DNA of 20,351 nt from NCBI GenBank assembly GCA_003552785.1, contig PUOQ01000022.1, forward strand, positions 1 through 20,351. The letters are read 5' to 3'. Position numbers and translations under genes: made by a program. A model generated the notes under the pieces. That model searched no databases. It was given only the letters and a program-made list of their open reading frames with translations, and was not told where the DNA came from. Shown one piece after another: positions 7,656 through 14,628 of this stretch. Source of the DNA: Dehalococcoidia bacterium (lineage in GTDB: Bacteria; Chloroflexota; Dehalococcoidia; Dehalococcoidales; CSSed11-197). Numbering within the stretch: the first letter of the stretch is position 1; the number at the start of each line of letters is the position of its first letter.

Positions 7656-9647
7656 TCATTTGAACTTTTGCAGTTGATCCATTTCTTGATCGAACGTAGA
7701 TTTTATCTGTTCTGCTTCATCAGTCAATCGGTCCCACTTACTGGTAAGCTCAACAAGCCTGTCTTTCAACGTATTGTATTCGAGACTGGTTGCAACTACT
7801 TTATCAGGATCTTGATAGTGGGCTGGGCTGGCCATCAATTGCTCCATATGCTTGATTCGTCCATTGACCAAATCAACCTCCCTTTCAATCTCTGCAATCT
7901 GGTTGTTCAGGGGTGTTATAGCCCGGTAAAGGTTATTGCGGATTTCACCTTCACGTACTTTTATCTGGCGTTTGGTTGCAAAGTTATTTGCAGTTCCGGG
8001 CTGCCGGTCGTTAAATTTTTCTTGTGGCTCGGTGCCCTTTGAAGGGCTGGTTTGAGTAAGGCTTAAATATTCATCATAATTACCCGAAAACACTTGTACT
8101 GTTCCGTTTTTGACTTCGATAATTTTGTTGGCAATATCCCTGATAAGGGACCGGTCATGGGTAACAATGCAAAATGTGCCCTTATATTCACCCAGCGCAT
8201 CGGCAAGAATTTCGCGGGAAGGTATATCCAGGTGGTTTGTTGGTTCATCAAGCAAAAGAAAGTTGGCCGGCTTCGTTAGAAGCCTGGCAATCGCCAGGCG
8301 CGTCTTCTCTCCACCGGATAACACTTCTACTTTTTTGGCAACGTCATCCCCGTTGAATAAGAAGGACCCCAATAGCTTTCGTAATTTACTTTCAGGCGCA
8401 TCAGGCGCAACCAGGCATAATTCTTCAAGAACCGAATTTTCGGGTGAGAGCATTTCAACATAATACTGGGCAAAGTATCCGGTATTTACATTATAACCCA
8501 ACACACGTTCTCCCTTGTCGTAGTTAATCACTCCTGCCATTATTCGAAGCAGTGTTGATTTACCCGCCCCGTTTGGGCCGACAATGGCGGCCTTGTCACC
8601 CCTATCTAGCGTGAGATTCAGGTTTTCGTATACCATATTCCGGGCATAGGATTTGCAGATATTTTTAAGGTCTATTACTATTTTGCCGCTGCGCTCAGGT
8701 TCCGGGAAATTGAAGTGTATCCTTTTGGTTAAACGGGGAACTTTCACGGATTCAATCTTTTCTATTTGCTTGATCCTGCTTTGCACCTGCGTGGCTTTAG
8801 TTGCCTTGGCCCTGAAACGCTCAATGAAGCGCATTTGACGGTTTATCATTCTTTGCTGCCGGGCTGCAGCTGCCTGCCGGGTTTCGATTTCGACCAATCG
8901 AGCATTTATATAGCTTTCATAGCTTCCTGAATAAAAAATTACCTCATCATTTTCAATCGAGACGATCTTATTGGCCGTGTTATTCAGAAAAGTTCTGTCA
9001 TGGGAAGTGAATAAAACCGCCCCAAGATACTTTTTTAGATAGCTTTCGAACCACAATTGCGATTCCAGGTCGAGATGGTTGGTGGGTTCGTCCAGAAGCA
9101 GGATATCAGGTTTGCAGTAAAGGAGTTTTGCCAACTCAATGCGTGTTTGCCAGCCCCCGCTAAACTCCGAGGTTTTACGGGTATAATCCGATTTAAGAAA
9201 GCCCAACCCGGTGAGGATAAATTCAGCTTCATGCTCAGCATGATACCCGCCCTTAAGGTCATAAAGATTTTGAAGTTCTCCCAGGCTTTTCAACTGCAGG
9301 GCTATAGCTTCGTCGTCGGTTTCAGTTGCCATTTCTTCCTGGAGAGTGCGCATCCGGTGCTGTAATGTGTTTATTATGTCGCAGGATTTGGTAACTTCTT
9401 CCAGCAAGTTGTTGCCTGCGGCAATTCTTGCATCCTGTGGCAGGTAACCTATAGAAGCCCCTTTTTTTAGTGTCAGGTTGCCGCTGTCTGGTTTTATGTT
9501 CCCGGCTATTATTTCAAAAAGGGTTGTTTTGCCAGTGCCGTTACGGCCTATTATTGCCAGCCGGTCATTTCTACTGACAGTCAGGCTAATCCCGCTAAAC
9601 AAATCCCGGGCGCCATATGACTTGGAAATATCATTAATATTTAGCAT
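7656..9647 (-). CDS. ABC-F family ATP-binding protein (YdiF/Uup type)
   Basis: A soluble ABC-F ATPase of 663 residues with two nucleotide-binding domains in tandem and no membrane helices. Domain 1 has Walker A GRNGTGKT (34-41), signature SGGWQ (163-167) and Walker B LLLDEPTNHLD (Asp 186). Domain 2 has GPNGAGKS (357-364), SGGEK (444-448) and LLLDEPTNHLD (Asp 467). Between them lies the charged interdomain linker rich in Arg/Gln (about 245-300), which reaches the ribosomal peptidyl-transferase centre in studied ABC-F proteins. A charged coiled-coil tail follows (about 570-663). The likely role is translation-associated: rescue of stalled ribosomes or antibiotic protection. The N-terminus MLNINDISKSYG is canonical, so the start is firm even though no Shine-Dalgarno sequence precedes it. 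Confidence 0.93.
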   Translation of the reverse strand: MLNINDISKSYGARDLFSGISLTVSRNDRLAIIGRNGTGKTTLFEIIAGNIKPDSGNLTLKKGASIGYLPQDARIAAGNNLLEEVTKSCDIINTLQHRMRTLQEEMATETDDEAIALQLKSLGELQNLYDLKGGYHAEHEAEFILTGLGFLKSDYTRKTSEFSGGWQTRIELAKLLYCKPDILLLDEPTNHLDLESQLWFESYLKKYLGAVLFTSHDRTFLNNTANKIVSIENDEVIFYSGSYESYINARLVEIETRQAAAARQQRMINRQMRFIERFRAKATKATQVQSRIKQIEKIESVKVPRLTKRIHFNFPEPERSGKIVIDLKNICKSYARNMVYENLNLTLDRGDKAAIVGPNGAGKSTLLRIMAGVINYDKGERVLGYNVNTGYFAQYYVEMLSPENSVLEELCLVAPDAPESKLRKLLGSFLFNGDDVAKKVEVLSGGEKTRLAIARLLTKPANFLLLDEPTNHLDIPSREILADALGEYKGTFCIVTHDRSLIRDIANKIIEVKNGTVQVFSGNYDEYLSLTQTSPSKGTEPQEKFNDRQPGTANNFATKRQIKVREGEIRNNLYRAITPLNNQIAEIEREVDLVNGRIKHMEQLMASPAHYQDPDKVVATSLEYNTLKDRLVELTSKWDRLTDEAEQIKSTFDQEMDQLQKFK

Positions 9648-9660
9648 TGTATTCGGCTAA

Positions 9661-9666
9661 ATTATA
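9661..9666 (-). promoter_or_regulatory. -10 box just upstream of the ABC-F start
   Basis: A perfect TATAAT on the minus strand ends 13 nt before the ABC-F ATG, which would start the transcript about 7 nt before the codon. No ribosome binding site and no good -35 box are visible, so a leaderless or very short-leader message is possible. Confidence 0.35.
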
Positions 9667-9729
9667 TCCGAGACCCGGGGGTAGGTGAAAGCCATTCTCA
9701 GAGCTTGTGTATTTTTGAGCTTATACTTC

Positions 9730-9996
9730 TTATGAATCAGATGAAGATTTGTATCTTCGAAAGACGCGCCACCAGCCAAAAGCGATGAAAAGTAACGAAG
9801 GGACAAGAAGTAGTAGCCAGAAAACCTCTTCAAAGTTGATTGCGAGTATAAATGCAAGCGCGCCAAAAACTGCTCCAACCACAACAGACAGAAACTCGTA
9901 GACCATGACCCGTACTTTTTTCAGGTATGACCATAAACCGATGCTTAACACCACGGCCATAAATAGACCCTGAATGGCAAAGCTGAATGTTTCCAT
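9730..9996 (-). CDS. Small three-helix membrane protein, unknown function
   Basis: 88 residues, no family recognised. Three hydrophobic helices are clear: about 5-24, 33-55 and 57-77, with a basic loop KKVR after the first and a basic tail RVFRRYKSSSDS. This suggests an integral inner-membrane protein with a cytosolic C-terminus. The ATG at 9996 has only a distant GGGG upstream. It lies 82 nt upstream of the ABC-F gene on the same strand, but the ABC-F gene seems to have its own -10 box, so linkage is uncertain. An overlapping frame at 9657-9884 is not convincing. Confidence 0.6.
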   Translation of the reverse strand: METFSFAIQGLFMAVVLSIGLWSYLKKVRVMVYEFLSVVVGAVFGALAFILAINFEEVFWLLLLVPSLLFIAFGWWRVFRRYKSSSDS

Positions 9997-10209
9997 TTCA
10001 CAAAAACCCCGTTAGTAAACCAGCCCGGAATACTTGAATTGTCTTTAAATTATAACTTTAAACAGCTGACCGTTTCAGCTTGCGGTAAATCATTGTTTAA
10101 CAGTAACATTAGAACTACGGGCAGCGCAATAACATAATTATTTGAAAATAATGGTTAATAGCAACAAAGAATACTAACCGTAAATTATAATAAAAATCCC
10201 AAAAAAGTA

Positions 10210-10238
10210 TTGACAGGTACCTGCTTTTAACTGATAAT
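10210..10238 (+). promoter_or_regulatory. Near-consensus promoter of the DUF3096-type gene, with internal palindrome
   Basis: TTGACA (10210-10215), a 17-nt spacer and GATAAT (10233-10238). The 10-bp perfect palindrome CAGGTACCTG (10214-10223) overlaps the end of the -35 box and the spacer, a place where a repressor or activator could act. The start codon follows about 26 nt after the expected transcription start. Confidence 0.65.
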
Positions 10239-10270
10239 GCCTGTAATGTTATAAGAGGGGGTTAAATGCA

Positions 10271-10411
10271 ATGGAATGGGGACTGGTAATTGCTATCCTT
10301 ACACTGCTGGCTGGTATCGTGGTATTTCTCCGGCCAAGAATCATAGCTTACATAATTGGCATATATTTAATCATCACCGGAATTCTGGGCATTATAAACC
10401 ATGTGCTTTAA
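10271..10411 (+). CDS. DUF3096-type small membrane protein
   Basis: A 46-residue protein, MEWGLVIAILTLLAGIVVFL at its N-terminus, then a proline/arginine turn (RPR, 21-23) and a second hydrophobic helix ending GILGIINHVL. This two-helix hairpin with a conserved LxAGI...RPR/PRxxxYxxxIYLIxxGxLG pattern matches the DUF3096 family of tiny membrane proteins, whose function is unknown to me. A good ribosome binding site, GAGGGGG (10255-10261), lies 9 nt before the ATG, and a near-consensus promoter precedes it, so expression is likely. No downstream gene shares the strand closely. Confidence 0.8.
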   Translation: MEWGLVIAILTLLAGIVVFLRPRIIAYIIGIYLIITGILGIINHVL

Positions 10412-10534
10412 TTAAAGCTGTTTTTAAAAAAACATAATTGGTACAGCCCTTGGCCTGTAAATTGCAGCAAAAATACTGGAGTAATATCAGAATACTATAA
10501 GACCGGCTGGGTGGTAAAATTCCGCTTTACGGTG

Positions 10535-10735
10535 TTAAGTATTGTGGTTCTGCTTTCTCTTTGCAGAATACATGGCTTCATCTGCAAGTCGAACCATGTC
10601 TTTAATGGTAATACTTTGGGCGGGATTGCTAATTGCCGTACCAAGGCTTAAGGAAATCTTTCGGCTGCCTCGTTGCCCTTTATTATAATCATTTACAGCA
10701 TTATGCAGCCTGGATGTGAGTAATTCCGTAAGAAT
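10535..10735 (-). pseudogene. C-terminal remnant of a GGDEF (diguanylate cyclase) domain
   Basis: The minus-strand frame ending at the TAA at 10535-10537 encodes about 66 residues with no start codon at its head and a TGA directly upstream (10736-10738). It contains RKISLSLGTAIS, then MVRLADEAMYSAKRKQNHNT. This is the typical end of a GGDEF domain: the SxSxG strand, and the closing helix ADxAMYxAK followed by a short N-rich tail. The GGDEF catalytic loop itself and everything upstream are missing, and the adjacent upstream sequence in other frames shows no GGDEF similarity. I read it as a truncated, decayed cyclase gene. The intact match at the end suggests a fairly recent deletion. Confidence 0.75.
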
Positions 10736-10777
10736 TCAGGGCAAAATAAAGATAAAGCAAAATACGATGAAAAGGCT

Positions 10778-10963
10778 TTGACTCGTTTTGACGGAAACTA
10801 TTTACTGGTTCTTTCCATTATTTTACTGGCCGGCTGGTTTGTATCTTTATTTATTGATGTTTCTGCTTATGTTGCAACTGCATCATGGATAATATTTGTT
10901 TTTGTGCTTGTTGCCGGGATAATATATTCAAATACAGGCGGACGATTTAAGGCAGGGGATTAA
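10778..10963 (+). CDS. Possible small two-helix membrane protein
   Basis: A frame of 61 codons from a TTG, with two hydrophobic segments (about 8-27 and 31-50) and a basic/acidic tail. The frame stays open 54 nt further upstream, to a TAA at 10721, in a hydrophilic Lys/Asp-rich stretch but without a start codon. The ribosome binding site (AAAAGG, 2 nt before the TTG) is poor. It could be a real small membrane protein like its neighbours, or a fragment left by the rearrangement that broke the GGDEF gene next to it. No family recognised. Confidence 0.35.
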   Translation: MTRFDGNYLLVLSIILLAGWFVSLFIDVSAYVATASWIIFVFVLVAGIIYSNTGGRFKAGD

Positions 10964-11033
10964 CTTGTATATTTCTGTCCAGTTGTCAATATTTAAGAGC
11001 CGTGCAAGCGAATAATATGATTGGACTCGGGAT

Positions 11034-11714
11034 ATGAAGCAAATTTTTGCAATATTTGATTTCGAAGGAACTCTCAGCTGCAGTGGGGGAGTTTTCTGGC
11101 GTGAGGTAGTAAAGCATAGCTCCAGGAGAATAACGGGATTGGAGCGTTTGGTAATCGAGTCTCCGGGCTTAATTCTTGCCACGCTTAGATACAAAACAGG
11201 GTTGATGGATCAGCTAAAATTGCGTGACAAAATGACCAAAAAACTGGCTATATTACTAAAAGATTTTACCGAAGAGGAAGTTGCAAAGCACGCCAGGGTT
11301 GTTTCTGAAAAGTGTAATAATGAACTCAGGCCGCGCATGAAGGAAGTTATCGATTATCATAAGGAAAAAGGGCACATCCTGGTTGTATTATCGGGTATGT
11401 TTCAGCCATATTTAGAAGCTGTTGCCGAGAGGTTGGAGTTTAAACATGCCATCGGGACCCAATTGGAGTTAAATAATAACCGCTATACCGGCAGGTTGTA
11501 TGGCACTGCATGCTTTGCCGGAAAAAGAGTTGAAATGTTAAAAGAGCATATTAAAGCACAGAAACTTGAAATTGATTATGATAACAGTTATGCCTATGGA
11601 GATGCTTTAGTCGACAGCCCGGTATTGGAAACCGTGGGCAATCCTAGCGCTGTTTACCCCGATTCAGAACTTAAGGAACATGCTTTAAGAATAGGCTGGA
11701 AAATTATAGAGTAA
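11034..11714 (+). CDS. HAD-IB family hydrolase (SerB-like phosphatase fold)
   Basis: A 226-residue cytosolic haloacid-dehalogenase superfamily protein of subfamily IB, related to phosphoserine phosphatase. Motif I is FDFEGTL with the nucleophile Asp9; motif II is LSGMF with Ser120; Lys164 in AGKRVE fits motif III; and motif IV is YGDALVDSP with Asp190 and Asp194. The helical cap lies between motifs I and II (about 20-110). Unusually, the second acidic residue of motif I, normally Asp (DxDGT), is Glu11, which may slow or alter phosphate-ester hydrolysis. The substrate is unknown; related IB proteins act on phosphoserine or lipid-type phosphates. The ATG has a weak ribosome binding site. It is convergent with the COG2426 gene (31 nt apart). 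Confidence 0.85.
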   Translation: MKQIFAIFDFEGTLSCSGGVFWREVVKHSSRRITGLERLVIESPGLILATLRYKTGLMDQLKLRDKMTKKLAILLKDFTEEEVAKHARVVSEKCNNELRPRMKEVIDYHKEKGHILVVLSGMFQPYLEAVAERLEFKHAIGTQLELNNNRYTGRLYGTACFAGKRVEMLKEHIKAQKLEIDYDNSYAYGDALVDSPVLETVGNPSAVYPDSELKEHALRIGWKIIE

Positions 11715-11745
11715 TTATTAAAGCCGATTCCTGTTTGAAAACAAA

Positions 11746-12195
11746 TTAATTAAAAAACCATTTTATGCCCAGGTCTACCATAAAGGCGGTAGCAATGGCA
11801 TATAGCAGTATGCTTATAAAGGAGTAAACCATCAGGCGGCGGGGGGGAATGTCAAGAACCCTTGCTATGGCTGCTATTGTCCAGGCTCCAGCTACAGGAG
11901 TGCCCAGAAGCACAAATAAATGCCCGTAGTTTTCCACAAAGTAATCCAACCGTCCCAGTGAGCGCTGCCTTAGTTTTTTTAGCCAGCCACCGATCCATCT
12001 AACTTCTTCTAACTGCCGGTGAAGGTAAATGACCAGTGGAATGGCTGTAAAGTTTCCCAGAGTTGACCAGATGACAGCAGAAAAGTAATCCAGGTTCATG
12101 GCTATTGCTGCCGGTACAGCAATATACACTTCAAAGTAAGGAAAAAAACCGATAAACCAAACACCAATTACTTTAGCGATATATTCAATAATCAT
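11746..12195 (-). CDS. Small multidrug export protein family (COG2426)
   Basis: A 149-residue integral membrane protein with four or five helices. It opens with a conserved segment ending GFFPYFEVYIAVPAAIA, then a helix with WSTLGNFTAIPLVIYL, a basic amphipathic loop (LKKLRQRSLGR), a re-entrant-like stretch with LLGTPVAGAWTIAAIA, and a last hydrophobic helix. This pattern belongs to the COG2426 'small multi-drug export' family. The name is historical and transport has little direct support, so function should be held loosely. The start ATG at 12195 lacks a strong ribosome binding site. It is divergent from the COG3044 ATPase gene across 297 nt. Confidence 0.8.
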   Translation of the reverse strand: MIIEYIAKVIGVWFIGFFPYFEVYIAVPAAIAMNLDYFSAVIWSTLGNFTAIPLVIYLHRQLEEVRWIGGWLKKLRQRSLGRLDYFVENYGHLFVLLGTPVAGAWTIAAIARVLDIPPRRLMVYSFISILLYAIATAFMVDLGIKWFFN

Positions 12196-12238
12196 GGCTT
12201 AATCAAATCAGTCTATAAGTAAGGGTGTTGAAAGGACC

Positions 12239-12288
12239 ATCCTTATAGATAGGGCTATATAACCACAAACTGCAATTAGTATAAGGAT
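12239..12288. repeat. 9-bp inverted repeat in a divergent intergenic region
   Basis: ATCCTTATA (12239-12247) and its exact complement TATAAGGAT (12280-12288) are separated by 32 nt. A related TATAAGTAAGG lies at about 12214-12224. Placed between two divergent genes, these could be operator half-sites, but could also be chance in AT-rich DNA. Confidence 0.3.
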
Positions 12289-12361
12289 AGAGTGTTATAA
12301 AAAGCAAAAAACAAATTAAGACCTCAACATAGCGAGGAAAAATATCTAACCGGGAAGTATC

Positions 12362-12392
12362 TTGATTGTGATATGCGGCCCTGAGTTATAAT
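12362..12392 (+). promoter_or_regulatory. Putative promoter of the COG3044 ATPase gene
   Basis: A perfect TATAAT (12387-12392) follows TTGATT (12362-12367) with a long 19-nt spacer, 100 nt upstream of the GTG start. The -10 box is good; the -35 assignment is weak. Confidence 0.35.
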
Positions 12393-12492
12393 TTGTAGTA
12401 AAGACCTGCCCATGAATGGATAATAAATAAAAAGATTAATAATCCCGTAATAGTAACGAAGAGTTTGTTTAACTTGGAAAAAGAGGTGATAC

Positions 12493-14211
12493 GTGAATAC
12501 AGCCAAAGATTTGAGACACCGGCTAAATAGAATTGATGGCAGGGGATATAAAGCTTACAGGGACATCGAAGGTGGTTATAAATTTGATAATTTTGAATTG
12601 TTTATACACCGTGTGCAGAGCGATCCCTTTGCGCCACCGACTCTGGTTAGAGTAATAGTGCCGCAGAGCAAAGCCTGTTTCCCGGAAAATACACTGCTAC
12701 CCAGGAGTCGTGAAATTGCTCTGAGGGACTTTATTACCCGCCAGTTTTGCCGGGCAATAAAAAAACTTAGCAAAAGAAACGACAGAGGCGCAGGAAACAG
12801 CGGTGTTATTACGATGGATGCACCTGGCCAGCAAATACTTGAACGAACTTCTGTATTTATTGACGAGCAGAGAGTTGAGGCAAGGTTTTATATTGGGTTA
12901 CCTGCGATTGGTAGAAAAATCGCTTCTAATGTTGCATGCATTATGCTTCTCTCCGAGTTACCTGAAATTGTGCAATTTTCATTGTTTTATGAGAATCTTG
13001 ATAAAAAGGCATTGTTCCGGCATATCGAGATTTCTGAAGACACTGATTTTCTGAGAAGGCAGTTAGAAAAACTCGGTCTCATAGCCTTCGTTGCCAATGG
13101 TTCGGTATTGCCAAGGGCTAGCGGAATAGATCAGCGACCACTGGAAAAAGAACAAGTGGTCCCGTTTGAATCTCCCCATTCTTTAAAAACCTCCATTAAA
13201 TTGCTAAATAGCGGCACTATTACCGGAATGGGAATAAAAAAGGGAGTTACCCTTATTGTCGGAGGCGGGTATCATGGTAAAACTACATTATTAAAGGCCC
13301 TGGAAACGGGAGTTTATAATCATATCCCGGGAGACGGCAGAGAATTTGTGGTTAGTGACCCGGGTGCAGTAAAAATTAGAGCGGAAGATGGACGGCGGAT
13401 TGAAAAGGTGGATATTTCACCATTTATACGTAACCTGCCTTTTGGGAAGAGCACCAGAGGCTTTTCGACTGAAGACGCCAGTGGATCTACATCTCAAGCG
13501 GCCAACATCATCGAGAGTCTGGAACTTGGAGCCAGGGTGCTATTAATTGATGAGGACACCTCCGCCACCAATTTTATGATTCGAGATCAACGTATGCAGG
13601 AACTGGTGGCGAAAGAGTACGAGCCAATCACTCCTTTTATCGATAAAGTAAGAAAACTTTACTCACAAATGGATATTTCTACCATAATTGTCATTGGTGG
13701 GTCAGGGGATTATTTCGATGTTGCCGATAAGGTTATATGTATGAACGAATATAAACCTTATGATTTTACTGATAAAGCACATAAAATTGCTTTTGAATAC
13801 ATAACGAGCCGGAATATTGAGGGGGGTAGCCAGTTTGGTGATATATCCAGGCGATCACCCGATGCCGGGAGTTTAATATCCGGGCAGGGTAATCGCAGGT
13901 TAAAAATTACGCCCAAAGGGAAAAATTACATTGGATTTGGAAAAAGTCTTGTTGACCTTAGTTCCGTTGAGCAGGTTGTCGATGAAAGCCAGACAAGAGC
14001 CATTGGAGAGGCAATATACTATTCGAGCGGGTATATGGATGGAAAGAAAACCGTTGGTGAAATAGTAACGCTCGTAATTGTAGATATTGAAAAGAAAGGC
14101 CTTGATGTACTTAGCAAAAAACCGGCAGGAAATTTTGCTGCGTTCAGAGGAATAGAGCTTGGCTTTGCCATAAATAGATTGCGAATATTAACTGTAAAAA
14201 GTAAAGGTTAA
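12493..14211 (+). CDS. Predicted ATPase of the ABC class (COG3044, PF09818-type)
   Basis: A 572-residue soluble ATPase of the distinctive 'ABC_ATPase' family, found in many bacteria and related to the trypanosome RNA-editing protein MRB1590. The N-terminal domain (about 1-240) starts LRHRLNRIDGRGYKAY and includes VQSDPFAPPTLVRV, both family landmarks. The P-loop is GGGYHGKT (257-264). Later come DASGSTSQAANIIESLELGA, which stands in for the ABC signature, and the Walker B strand LLIDEDTSATNF (about 350-360). The C-terminal part (about 440-572) is less conserved. The likely role is nucleic-acid-linked, but no bacterial substrate is established. The GTG start has GAGGTGAT 2 nt upstream, so GAGG sits 6 nt from the codon. 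It is followed after a few bases by a separate promoter for the PadR pair. Confidence 0.9.
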   Translation: MNTAKDLRHRLNRIDGRGYKAYRDIEGGYKFDNFELFIHRVQSDPFAPPTLVRVIVPQSKACFPENTLLPRSREIALRDFITRQFCRAIKKLSKRNDRGAGNSGVITMDAPGQQILERTSVFIDEQRVEARFYIGLPAIGRKIASNVACIMLLSELPEIVQFSLFYENLDKKALFRHIEISEDTDFLRRQLEKLGLIAFVANGSVLPRASGIDQRPLEKEQVVPFESPHSLKTSIKLLNSGTITGMGIKKGVTLIVGGGYHGKTTLLKALETGVYNHIPGDGREFVVSDPGAVKIRAEDGRRIEKVDISPFIRNLPFGKSTRGFSTEDASGSTSQAANIIESLELGARVLLIDEDTSATNFMIRDQRMQELVAKEYEPITPFIDKVRKLYSQMDISTIIVIGGSGDYFDVADKVICMNEYKPYDFTDKAHKIAFEYITSRNIEGGSQFGDISRRSPDAGSLISGQGNRRLKITPKGKNYIGFGKSLVDLSSVEQVVDESQTRAIGEAIYYSSGYMDGKKTVGEIVTLVIVDIEKKGLDVLSKKPAGNFAAFRGIELGFAINRLRILTVKSKG

Positions 14212-14217
14212 AAAGTG

Positions 14218-14246
14218 TTGACAGGCTGGCAATCGGTTGCTATATT
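14218..14246 (+). promoter_or_regulatory. Near-consensus promoter of the padR-HAAS pair
   Basis: TTGACA (14218-14223), an exact 17-nt spacer and TATATT (14241-14246), followed by GGGGAGG (14257-14263) and the ATG at 14272. The leader would be only about 20 nt. Because the regulator often binds its own promoter in PadR systems, autoregulation is likely (inference). Confidence 0.7.
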
Positions 14247-14271
14247 TCAAATTGAAGGGGAGGTAATTGCC

Positions 14272-14613
14272 ATGACGAAATATACATCCAATCTGTTAAG
14301 AGGAAACACGGACATGCTACTTCTTGGCCTTATAGATGAATTTAAAACAACTCATGGTTATCAAATTATTAAAGAAGTAGAAAAAAGGAGCAATGGGTTA
14401 TTTAAACTAAAAGAAGGCACCATTTATCCGGTCCTTCGAAAATTAGAGAGCGAGGGGCTGCTAAAAGGTGAATGGAAGGCGACCTCCAGCGGGCCTGAAA
14501 GGCGTTGTTATTCCATAACCCAAAAAGGCCGGGAGGTTTTATGCCACAGAAGAGCTTCATGGGAAAACTTTTCCAATGCTATTAATCTTGTGTTTAAAAC
14601 CGGTGAAGTTTAG
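14272..14613 (+). CDS. PadR family transcriptional regulator
   Basis: A 113-residue winged-helix DNA-binding protein. The core runs from LLLGLIDEFKTTHGYQIIKEVEK through GLFKLKEGTIYPVLRKLESEGLLKG (recognition helix and start of the wing) to RRCYSITQKGREVL. It lacks the long C-terminal helix bundle of subfamily 1 members, so it belongs with the short PadR-s2 type. An earlier GTG at 14215 keeps the frame open, but the strong GGGGAGG 8 nt before ATG 14272 decides the start. The earlier codon would also sit inside the promoter. It is followed after 15 nt by the HAAS membrane protein gene, the partner such short PadR proteins usually control. Confidence 0.92.
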   Translation: MTKYTSNLLRGNTDMLLLGLIDEFKTTHGYQIIKEVEKRSNGLFKLKEGTIYPVLRKLESEGLLKGEWKATSSGPERRCYSITQKGREVLCHRRASWENFSNAINLVFKTGEV

Positions 14614-14628
14614 GAAAGGCTTTAGTTG

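Noticed and set aside
9657..9884. 75-codon minus-strand frame overlapping the 88-residue membrane protein gene
   Set aside because: It has no ribosome binding site, its composition is not protein-like, and it overlaps a better frame with clear membrane helices.
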